This document shows, piece by piece, positions 14,035-25,340 of a stretch of DNA of 64,000 nucleotides. The DNA lies in contig VUYV01000073.1 of the NCBI GenBank assembly GCA_008711295.1, forward strand, positions 434,001 through 498,000. The letters run 5' to 3'. The notes below the pieces were generated by a model. It did not search any database. It was not told the origin of the DNA and saw nothing but the letters and a program-made list of their open reading frames with translations. Source of the stretch: Anarhynchus alexandrinus (taxonomy: Eukaryota > Chordata > Aves > Charadriiformes > Charadriidae). A program made the translations under genes and the position numbers. Positions within the stretch are counted from its first letter, which is position 1; every line of letters starts with the position of its first letter.

Positions 14035-14038
<4 letters not shown>

Positions 14039-17000
14039 CTCTTTATTCTTGAATCGGAATATAAATAGCATCAGCCAAAGATATACTACATAAAGTTTTG
14101 ACAGACTTGACTGATACTTCATTTTAGCCCTTACCTTTTATCTCATGAACCTCTTTCATTGCACCCTTGTTTGTCATGTGCTTGTTAAAAACAAAACAAA
14201 AATCACTTGTTGAACTAATTGCCAGTTTTTAAATACTGCAATGGCTTTTACTGCCAGTCTTTACTATCACTTAACTGGTACACAATACTTGCATTACAGT
14301 CTTACACAAAGTAAAACAAAGTACAAACAAAGACTCAGAAAACCCTTTAGACATCTCTGTACCCATTATCACAAGCCTGTTACAGATATTTTTAAAATTA
14401 TGCTAAAATAGCCAGTATATGTGTAATTTACATTTTAACTCTTCCATGACCTTTTGAATCTATTGATGTTTATACACCCTGGAAGAAACAACTTAAAATT
14501 AAATTGTGTTTAGCTGCTTGATCTTTTTACATTACACACTTACTAGAATGGGGTTCCCATTGGGACGTAGGCGGAGAGGAGTGTAACAAAAGTGTAAATC
14601 ACAGTCTCGGCTAATATTTCTAATGCTGTTCTACACCTCTGGTAAATAAAGTCTAACACAAACTCACACAAGTGCCACATAACTTACTAATGGGTCAGTC
14701 ACTGGTCTTTCAAAAAAAATTCATGAGTATTAATGATTTGACTACCTTCTGCTACTTTGACTAAACAGCTATTGTAAAAAAGCACTCAGCCTCCTTTCTC
14801 ACATTACTTATCGACAAAAACTGTTTCTTCCAGTTCACGGGAGAGTTGTGAAATGGATTGAGCACCTTGCTATGACTTTTTGTGAAAACTAACCCCTTCT
14901 GCTTGTTCTGAGCTATTTCTTTTTCTATTTGCAGGCACGTGGAACCGTCTTTTCAATTCCAGTTTCTAACAAACCTGAGATTTGTAAGAGCAAATTGCAG
15001 TTAAGCATTTCCAATGCAAATCTTGTAACTTTAGAAAACCGAAGAGGCCTCTGTCAGCCCTGTGGCTTTGAGCGCGCCCTGTAACGTAGAAGGTAATGGT
15101 TCTGGTGAAGGAAGGAATATTCGTCTATATTGTGCACTGATGATGAACAACACTTGAAGTGTCATTCTCAGCTCCAGTTTTCTTTAGGAGTTAAAGAAGC
15201 ATATTCCCATACGCAAACCCAGATGCATTCCAGTGGGCTTGGGATGTCAGTTCATATTTACAGCCTTCACATTTTGCATCTAAGTTAAGAGGGCCAAGCC
15301 TGGATTTATCCTTCTAACTTCAGTACGTAGCCTGGTGCTTAAATCGGGAGGTTACTGGCATCAATGAAATTAAGAGAAAAGACAGTCATCTCCAAGGTCA
15401 GACCCACACACATATAATGTTTCTCACCCTCTTTTTGTATTTACAATGTTTTAATTTTTTAGTATCCACCATAACTATGGCCTGCATTGCTACAGTTAAC
15501 AGAATTGCAGATATTTGATACGGTAACATAGAAAGCTGAACGTAGTATAAAATGAAAGATTTTAATCCATGTGCTTTGAAGACACGACATTATTTATGAA
15601 ACTGCCAGTGGATGGAGACAAATGTTCGCAGGGTTTTTTTGCAGGAAAGCAATTGTTCTCCTAGTCACGCTCACTCCAGGGATGTGTGTGTATGAGATTG
15701 ATCCAGTGATTTCTGATACATCACAGCAGGAGCAGTGATCCATATAACCAATTATTCCTGTACCTTTACTGACATGGTGAATCATGTAAGTTTTTTCTTC
15801 AGATGATAATTTCATTGCTGCTTTAGTTTGTGCATTTATTTCTTTATTGTTTCCCTTAGCTGAACCTTGTGTGGCATGAATTCATTAATGTTAGGTAATG
15901 AGGTGGAGATTCAGGCTTATAAAGAGGAATTAACACAGACAAAATTGCAACTATATTATAGTACCTCCATCTGTTTTACTCTTACAGAAAATTTACACAT
16001 TCTCATTTCAATTAAGTGTGATGGTCAAAATAATTGTAAAATCTTTCATTATCTCACAGACATTACAATAAATAAAGATATCATTATTTCCCTGAGACTC
16101 AATAACACTTAGTGTAAAACATGTACTTCTATTCAAGTTTTATAACCTTGTCTTTATCACCTTTTTTGATAAATATCACAGTCTAAATAAAACAAAAGGC
16201 ACAGTTTCACTTTGTCAGTTAGGATTAAGATAATATATATTTAGCACACAAATAGCACACACAGTGTTGTTTTAAGCAGGACTGAAACCAATTTTTTTTC
16301 ATTTCTCAGAATCTTCAAGGCACTGCAAAATTTCAGTCAGACTTAGAAACTTAGTCTGAAAACACAAAACTGCATGGATGTTTATGAGTCAAAAATGGGG
16401 TTTGGGACCCAACAAGAATTTTCCTTTCAGCTACTTCCAAATTATTCCATTTTAGCTTTGTTGTTTACATTTGCTCCAGTTTGCTCATACTTTGAATGAC
16501 AAAAAAATTGGGAAGCCAGACACCTTGCAAAACTGCCTAAAGGAAATGTGTTATTTTGATCTTTTAAATGCTTTTCTGCTGATATAACATTTGGATTTGA
16601 CAGTTTTCTTCTTTAAAAATATACTTTCAGCAAATCGTCATCTTCTTTTAAAAATTTTCAGAAAACAGTTCACTGACAGGCCTAATTTGGAGCTCAGAAT
16701 TGCACTATCCATCCTCAGTAGTTATTTATTTTTCACGTTATTTTACAAATAAAAACAATGACCTTGCACTGCTTCTAGCTTCACTTTTAATATGCTACAT
16801 TTTATGTTCTTTCCTTGCAATCCTCAGAATCATTTCCAAACTTTTTGCTTATTTGGTTTTATAGTTTCCTTTAGGCAGAACTTGCTCTCTGGTGAAACGT
16901 GTGTTACCAGCATGCCCACCAATTTCTCCAGCCACTGGATTAGGCCCACCTATTAGACGCGTATTTCATTTTCTCTGGAAATTCTAGATGATTTGCAGTG

Positions 17001-20000
17001 CTGTTTTAAAATACGTAAACCACTTCGTTACGGCAATCTATTCCTGTACCATACAGTCCTTTCATTATACTGGAGATGAAGGGGAAGAAAATATCAGTAA
17101 CTTAAACCTAAAATTATTTGGTTTAATTTTTTAAAAAAGACAGTATTTGTAATATCATGTACTTTAGAGCCTACAAAAAATGAAGAAGGTAATAAACATC
17201 ACATCAAGTTTTGGTGTTTTAACTGAGATATAACTAGGAGAGAGGAGATCAACATTTTATTTCTGACTTTGTTATCACGTTCAGATGCCTAAATGAGGAT
17301 GCTGAAATATCAGTGACTCAAGCTGAATCCTGCCCAGTCATGCCCCAAAATATAAGTGGCATCCCTGAGGCATTGCTCTTGAGGAATACATTTTCTCTGC
17401 CTCAGAGAGACATCAGGACATCACTTATTCACGTTGACAGACAATTCTAAGACATCTAAATGGAAAAGCTAAACACCTGATAGCTACAGGTGGCCTTGCA
17501 AACCTTAATCAGCTATATTTTGGAGATCTGAATCAAAAATAATCCTTCATTCTACCTCAGACTAACACAACTTCAAACCTCAGTCGTTTTCTGTAGCTAT
17601 CAGGAAAAGTTTTTATTAACTATAATGAGATTCAGATCAAACATCTGAAGACTTTCATGAGATATATTTGCTGAATTTGACTGTAGATGAATGATAGACA
17701 GCAATACTTAATCAGGAAATATTTCTTACACTCACTCCAGAGTATTTTTCCACTGCACATCCAACCCTTGTGATGACAGATAATCCATAGAACATCCTCA
17801 CTTTTCCAGATTATTCTGCATTTCTTCATGAAATATAAAATCAATAATCAATTGATAAGACCAGCAATGAGAAACATTAACTGACTGCAGCTTTGCTGAT
17901 TCTTGCACTCTCCAGCAGATGATCTTTCTAGAACTAATGGGAAAATGCTGTTTCTGTTGAATAAAAGATGCAATGAGCCTGCATCTTTAGAAGACTTGAA
18001 CTAGAAATTCAGGGTCTAGGTAATAAGAGACCCATCTCCCCTTCTTGAAGAAACTGTTTATAAATAAATAAACGAACAAACAACTCTTAATCTTACTTTG
18101 AAGACTTTACGTCAGGCTCTAGAGAGAAACCAGGCAGCTTTCCAAGAGAATTTTTACAGTCAGCACACTGAAAGCAGTCTATCAGTAACAAATGGGGGAA
18201 AAGCAAATTCAGCTGAATTAAAACTGCCCTAGAAAAAAAAAAAGGAAGAGAAGACAACAATGATGATTAAGAAGAAAACCGGGCATATGGTCACCTTATT
18301 CTACTGCTGAAAAGTGCTAATCAATCACAAGGAATTAACCCAGTTAAAACAAAAAAGAAATTCCACCGCAAATAAATGTTGTAAACTATGTGTACCTGGG
18401 CTACTGGGAAAGAGTCAATAAGAATAGTTAATTTTTTTTCTAGAGGTCTATGCATTTTCACATCAGCACCTTTTAAAATGAAGGCATTGTTGGGGACTAC
18501 ATAAGAGAGGGGAAGAGAAAGGGATAGTCAGTACAAAAATACCATCATTTTCAAGTGCCTAAGGTTACCACGAGGATGGGGGAAAACTGACTTACCTGAG
18601 ATCAGTGAAAGCTTTAAGAGGCACAAGGAAGGTATGGATGTGTCCTGTTAGATGACACTACTCTGAAGTCCCTAAGGAGCTTTTTTAGAGAGCAATCCCC
18701 TTCTGAAATATATACTTTTTTGATAAATCACACTTCACTTACATGAAGTTTCTCAAGAATTGTCCTCCTGATGAGAAAAGGTTACAGGCTTCATATCATA
18801 AATTGAAGAAACTGCAGAATTTCTACAAGTCCAGAATTTTTTTAAAAAGGGAGACTGCCTCTGAGTCTTCATGCTCCTGGTTATATACTCTCATTCTTTT
18901 CTCTTCAGCCCCAGTGCTGTCACATGCAAACACACACAAATTAAGGCTAGCAGATGAAACAATAAAGGAAATCAAATGCAGAATCTGGTTTCCAGCAGGA
19001 CAGCTTCTATTGTTATTGAAAACAGGCAGAATTTCAGCTCGTTTAACTAAAAATAACTCCTAAATATGTCCTAAAAAGCTCTATACATTTACATGCACTC
19101 TAGTTCTGCCATCTCCATAACCCAGATAGGGGAATATGTTGGCAATCACCACTGTTTTTCTTTAGCCTGACAGCTGGGTTTCCTCTCATAAAAACCAAGG
19201 AATCATGTACACAGAGGTCTCCTCCTGCTCTTAGATGCTACAGGGTAGACCTGGCTGAAGAGAAGAGCCTTTTGTCTGGAGGGACATAGATTAAGTGACT
19301 TAACCAGCTGTTTCACATTCAGCTTTTGTGATTGGGTTCACTGTAGAGATAACTCCTAGCTATGTACAAATGACCCCCCATTGCTCAAGAAATAGTCAGT
19401 GAATGTTCACTGGGCTACTGTGGAAAGAAGAATGATCTCACACCACAACCACCACCCACAAAAAGACTGGGAGAAATTGTCCCACTGATCTTTGAGAACC
19501 TAGTCACTATCACCTGATATCACTTTCTTTTTAGCTGTTCATCTTAATTTAATTGATTGCATACAAATTAGTTTATAGGTTAAATTTTGATTTCTGATGC
19601 ACTCAATCTTTTTGAAAGGATGCAGGACATTAGAGGAAGTATCCATTCATTTAATTAATACATTTGCTGCACACAGAAAAAATATGAAATAAGAATATTT
19701 AAAGCATTCATCATTCACCTAACTTTGGATTTATTTGATTGACACAGTCAGTAAAAATCTTACTTGTTTCAGTGGCACTAGGGCAATGCCAAGTCCTTTT
19801 GAAAGCCTTGTTTTCCCTTTTAAAAAGTGCAAAAATATAAGTATTGCCAAAACCTACTCTTAACATGAGCTGTGAGTATAACTTTACTTTTCAAAATAAT
19901 GACACAATCTTCAATTGCTATAAACCAATATAGCTCTGTTGAATGCATCTGAACTGTGTTGGTATACAACTTTGCACGGTCGCTTAACCATGGGAAATCG

Positions 20001-21428
20001 CTGGATACATTTTTCATCGTATTTGATGAGGACGATCTAAAAACCTAACTTATAGGTAAGTGGGGAAGGAAGTAATAAATAGGTCCCTGATTTCACTGAG
20101 AACACATTATTTTAAAGAAGTTATACCGGAAACATGATCATCTTTATCTTTCACAAAGGAGAGATGCTAGTCTTTGTCTCCTTCTTATATATTACATGGA
20201 AGGAAGTATTTTTAAAAAAATTACAGCACTGCCTCTGCAAGAAATCTGTATTAGCGCTTTTCATATTTACATTTATATATTTTAAAAAGTAAAATGAAAA
20301 CCAAACACTCAGCCACTTATAAGCACATGGTTTTAACCATCTATGGGCTTCTGTGGCATTGCAAACTCAGTGTCCCAAAACTCTCTAATAGAAAAACAGT
20401 CCTATTATATACATGGTCACTGATCTGCTTCTGTGTTGCTTCTGGCATCATGGCAATGCAAAGAGGAAAACTATGTTCTGCTCTTTAAATAACAAAAACA
20501 ACAGTAATGTACAGTTATTCAATATTTTCCTGCCTTATTTTACCTGAAGTATTATTTTCTGATGCTGTTCTTCGTTAAGCCATCTCTAGCTAAAAAATAA
20601 ACCTGTAAGAAAGAGTGTCATATTTTTTCTGAATCCAGAGTTTCCATAACTATATGTTAAGTCTAATCTTACTTAACAGCTCTGTTGATGGCCATTAACA
20701 TAGCAACAACTGAATAGAAATCACAGCTGATATTATTTTGGAAGGGCTGGCAAATATCAAATATGACATAATATCCACATTTATTTGAGGCACTTATCCA
20801 AGAAAAACAAAGCTCCCACTACTGGAAAAATACAGGTCAATAAAGAAAAGTAAAAGGACTGACCTATACCTGACAGAGAAAAATAATATTTGCTGATGCC
20901 TGCTAGAATAGATATCCATGTTCCACTGAATGCTTAAAAAACTGCAAAGTGAAAGAATCAGAGAATAGATTCTTGTTTGGTGGGTCCCCAAACGGGGGCA
21001 GAGGGAGGACCAAACTGCTTGTGTATCATGCAGTCCCTCCTTTGTTATATGTAAAAGCAACGTACACTGGAACCAGAAGGTTTTTCAGAAATGCTTAAAG
21101 CAATAAAGATAATGATATAAAATCTCCTTGAAGAGATCACATTCTTATGGATAAATTAGTTTGTTTCAGGGAATAGAAGAGGTCTCCTGGGGTCATTTTT
21201 AATGTATTTGTCTCCAAGGGCACAAGGAAAACTTGTGATATCATGTGAGGATTTAACTGCCAGAACTACCCTAGATCGTACCAAAGCATGCCCTTTTTTT
21301 CTTCAAGTCAGCCTTTAGTACACAATTACAGCACCTTTCTCTAAAACAGTGAACCTGTGACATTATCAGTCTGCCAGGCAAAAAACACACAAACAAAAAA
21401 ACACCCAAACAAGTGTTTCTGCCTCATA
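14035..21428. other. Long non-coding stretch
   Basis: About 7.4 kb with no recognisable gene or repeat family. The 15.0-15.1 kb part is somewhat richer in CpG and contains an octamer-like 'atgcaaat' at about 15014, but nothing groups into a clear regulatory module. The longest frame is 106 codons at 18743-19063 (plus). It starts with a basic, lysine-rich stretch and has no recognisable domain. Confidence 0.5.
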
Positions 21429-21509
21429 CCTGCCTATGGCAGGGGGGTTGGAACTCGATGATATTCAAGGTCCTTTCCAACCTAAACTATTCTACGATTC
21501 TATGATCCT
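21429..21509 (+). mobile_element. CR1 3'-end fragment, 'gcaggggggttggaac' subfamily
   Basis: The sequence runs from 'cctgcctatggcagg' through 'ttggaactcgatgatattca' to 'ttctacgattctatgatcc', a CR1 3' end on the plus strand. The bases before the tail differ from the copies at 11.3, 44.1 and 61.7 kb. They match the reverse complement of the fragment at 22,291, so these two belong to one subfamily. Confidence 0.85.
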
Positions 21510-22290
21510 TTATGATCAAACTAAAATTAATCAGCCAGCAACCTGGTTGATTCCTTATCTGAACGTCTATAAGCAATTCCCTTCCCCAGTGCCCACCACA
21601 AAGCTGCAGCCACTACCCTTCGTGCCTTTCACAGGCAGAAGCACAAACAAGCGGTAACACACCTGTGTCCTTTCCAGACATCTCTCACGCCAGACTTTCA
21701 CTGTGAATCTGACTGCAGTGACTACATGTTGCTTAAATCTATGGCAGCTGACAAAGGAGCTAAAAAAAGAAGTGCCTACACAGTCCATGGACACACAAGG
21801 ACGTGTGTCAAAATTTAACTCTGCTTTCTGGGCCACTGGTATGGAGAACTGGGCAGTTGGTTCTTTTTGCACTTTCAGAGAGGTCCAGCTGCCACACGTA
21901 GCACTGTATATAATTTAACCAAACACTGCTACAGGCAGTGCTTAGTACAGAGAGCAGATTCCAGGTCTTGCTTATTTTAGGTAAGTGCCTTAACCCATAT
22001 GCTTCCCCTAAATTGAGCCTTAAACTATTTTCTGCATCATTGCAACAGGGGAGATGGTGAGTGCCAACACAATTACTTTCGTCAGGCTTAGTCTACTGAC
22101 AGATATTTTGAGGCGTGGGTTTGTGTGTTTAAGGAATGGAATGGAATTAAACCTGAACTCGCATCTCTAGCAGTGGCTTAGCTATCTGTTCGTTGCAAAA
22201 AGAGACACAATAACTTCCTTATGCTTTTAAAAGAAAGTAGTGGCATTAGCTGGTTTTTCGGAGCATCCTCCCTGCAAGTATCACCTCAAG
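21510..22290. other. Spacer between two opposed CR1 ends
   Basis: Unique sequence with overlapping frames on both strands (21567-21872 minus, 101 codons; 21703-21918 plus). There is no recognisable domain. The segment is slightly GC-richer than average. Confidence 0.45.
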
Positions 22291-22566
22291 ATCATAGAAT
22301 CATAGAATCATAGAATGGTTTAGGTTGGAAAGGACCTTGAAGATCATCGAGTTCCAACCCCCCTGCCATAGGCAGGGACACCTCCCACTAGACCAGGTTG
22401 CCCAAGGCCACGTCCAGCCTGGCCTTGAACACCTCCAGGGATGGGGACTCAACAACCTCTCTGGGCAACCTGTTCCAGTGCCTCACCACCCTCAAAGTGA
22501 AAAACTTCTTCCTAATGTTCAATCTAAACCTGCCCTCTTCCAGTTTGAAGCCATTCCCCCTTGTCC
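22291..22566 (-). mobile_element. CR1 LINE 3' fragment, about 276 bp, minus strand
   Basis: It begins with three tandem 'atcatagaa' units, the reverse complement of the CR1 terminal repeat. It continues through 'ggttggaaaggaccttgaag', 'ccaaggccacgtccagcctg', 'aacttcttcctaatgttcaa' and 'ccattcccccttgtcc', which is the standard CR1 3' region of birds read backwards. Similarity stops near 22566, where the copy is truncated. The apparent 102-codon plus-strand frame (22325-22633) is antisense CR1 and not a gene. Confidence 0.95.
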
Positions 22567-24414
22567 AGATGCTGAAGAATGTCTTGTAGGCAGAGTGTCC
22601 CTGGATGTAAGCACCAATGTGGACGTGGAATGATTTAGCTCTGTCAAGACAAGGAAGCTTCTGGATATCTTCAGGGGTACATGGCCCTGCTTTAGGATAA
22701 ACCTAGAAAAAGCCCAGATGGACAGGTAGTGCATAGACATACTTGTGTATTCCATTTAAGTTTTTTCAGATCTTGTCCTCATCATCTACTACATTTGTCT
22801 TCCAAAGTCTTTAAGGTCATAGTGAATATTTTTCCAGGATGTGATACCCATGTGAGGGGTGAGGCAGAATGCTCAAACCTCCATGCTATAGACTAGAGAA
22901 GTTTGCAGGACTGGTGAAGGCAATTGGATTATGTGAGATTAGACAAAACATATATTAACCCAGGTAAATATGCTGTGCTGCTGTCGCGACATCTACAGCG
23001 TTATTGCACAAGAAATGCCTTGCATATGTGGCAGACTCTGCTTCACTCACTTGAGCAGAGGCCTGAGTGCATCCCACAGATCAGAGTTTTAAAAGGTAAA
23101 TATCCAGCTGGCTCAGTAACAAGCAAGTGTCCCAATCAATATATGCTCATGAATCATGCATATATGTTACCTTATCCAGGTCTTGTAGGGCATCAAGAGC
23201 CCTAGAATTCTGATGTAGGCAATTTTCAACTAAATCTTTCAAAAAAAAAAAAAAAGACTATTTTCCTTGCCAACATAAGAAGATAATTTTAATGTCCATC
23301 CCTATTACCTTAGTCAGAGGATCTGATGACTGGGTTTAATTTTTGTGGGAAGCCATGAATAATTGACTACACAGTACAGTGTGGGACTTGGCCTTGAGCA
23401 CCTTTAGATCATTCTGGTGATTTTAGCCGGTCTGTATTGCTTCACTTCATAAGTAATACCAATAAAAAGAAAAAAGGAATTCTCAGGTAGCAAAATGTAT
23501 TTGTATATTCAGCCAGAGAACAGGTGACAGAGTCTGGACTGCATTCCGAGAGAACAAGCACAGCTTCTTTGTTCTCTTTCTGCCATACGTGTTACAGACC
23601 TTTCACAGTTCTTTGTACAAACGTCGTGTAGTCTTTCTCACCTGATACTCCATAATCAAAATTAAGGAAAGTAAGTAATATTGAACTGAGAGTCCACAAG
23701 GTTCTTTGTTAAATTTTCTTCCACTACCTCTGACTTAAAAGCAACAAAAGGGAGAAAGAGGCAGGAAGAAGGGATTCTATTACTCAATTATTATTTTATT
23801 TAAATAAAGCTCATTAATCAATATCACCTAAGAAGGACGAATAAATTAACCAATTAAAAATAATGCTTTTTCATCTAAAGGAATTTTGTAGCAAAGCAAT
23901 GGAGAATAACTTGGAGTAATGTATATTGAATTGCAAGTCAGAATTGTAACAGCAAGTATACATTAGAGCTGTGAAAATATTCAAGTCCATTAATTTTCTA
24001 CCAGAAACCCCCAAAGGAAATTTCTTTGCAAAAATATCCCAAACCAGTGTTTCCATTTTTCAATCAACTCTGCCCAGCAAATATACAAAAATTGGAAGGA
24101 CACACAAAACTACTACATAGTATTTTTTCAAAAAATAAAATTCACTTTTAAAAGAGTTGTGCTTCTCAGTATTTATATTTAAGCAGCCTCCCAGGACCAG
24201 TTGTATTAATTTTAATGCCATAAATAGGCTTACAGACAGAAAAGGGTTCATGTGATCTTGTCATAGTATTAAGCAATTGAAGAAGGTTGAGGATTTCTAG
24301 TACAGAGATCTAAACTGCTTAGTCATGTGTCAGTCATCACCATGAAAAATCTTTTTACCTTATATTATACATACAAAAGAGGAAAAAAGAGAAAAGCCGT
24401 TTAAAATTATGGAA
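22567..24414. other. Non-coding, nothing recognised
   Basis: No gene or repeat family was identified. Plus-strand frame 22924-23205 (93 codons) and several shorter frames lack recognisable features. A 15-A run lies at about 23240-23255. Confidence 0.5.
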
Positions 24415-25340
24415 GGAGAAAGTGCTATTAGCAAACCGTATCACTCATCACAGAGGCAGAGGAGGGCTGTGCGCTGTAACCCCTTTCCTGCCACAGAGCC
24501 ACCAGCGATGGACACCAACACAGACATCAACCTGTACACATGCAATAGCTCTGGCGCGTCCCAGATGTGGTGAGCTTATTTCATCTGTGCCAGCCAGGAC
24601 ATCTTCACGGACACATCACTTTCTTCTCCCCAGGGAAGAGAACTGTGATTAAAACTGGTCGTGTCCCCTTCTGAAGTCATGACAAAGACTAGCATGGTGC
24701 AGGTCACATTCATCACCCTCAGAAACACATTGGGCTTGTCCTCATCACACACTGGAAATGCCAGTATGTAGCTGGTGTGAAGCCTATGCTGACCTTGAAT
24801 TGTAACCAAGCATTTTCTGGGAGAGTACCAGTTGGCCCAGGACAAAACTGCCAAGAACGTGTAAGAAATTTAAAAGTTTGGAAAACTGTGTGGTGGTGTT
24901 TGGGTCTGTATCATGGTCCTGTTTAATTAGCTAGTATAGACGCAGTTGGGGGTCTGAAAGAAAACTTGATACTAAAGGAAGGGGTTCTGCAGGCCCTTCT
25001 TGACAGCTGTCTTTCCCAGATGCTGTTCAAGAGTCAGCAGAGTGGGGGGATGATAAGAGTTAGTTGAACTGGTGCTGAGCACCACTGTCATCTTTCTTTG
25101 GTGTAACAGGGAATTACCTGGGTTTGTTGGCTAAACAGTGCATGGACCTCAAATCTCAATGGGTGGCACAGGGATCATGAAGTCTTCTGGGAAACCTGGT
25201 AGCTGGAGGTCTGGCTGTCCCAACTCTGACTGGTAGTGCGGTGCCAAGTGGACCACAGGAAAGCGGTCAACAAGAGCAGACCACAAGCCAGGCAAATTGT
25301 CCCAAACCTCTGTACATAAATCACAATAAACTTTTCCTGT
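24415..25340. other. GC-richer block of unknown nature ending in AATAAA
   Basis: Overlapping frames occupy 24422-24652 (plus, 76 codons) and 24576-24854 (minus, 92 codons). The minus-strand frame has a balanced, protein-like composition but no domain I know. The plus strand ends with an 'aataaa' at 25325-25330, a plausible polyadenylation signal followed by a T-rich stretch. It could be an old LTR-element piece, a decayed retrocopy or a lncRNA end. I cannot decide between these. Confidence 0.25.

Noticed and set aside
13889..14122. Minus-strand frame with a Leu-Ser repeat
   Set aside because: The repeat is the translated (GA)n microsatellite.
22325..22633. 102-codon plus-strand frame
   Set aside because: It is antisense to a minus-strand CR1 3' fragment.
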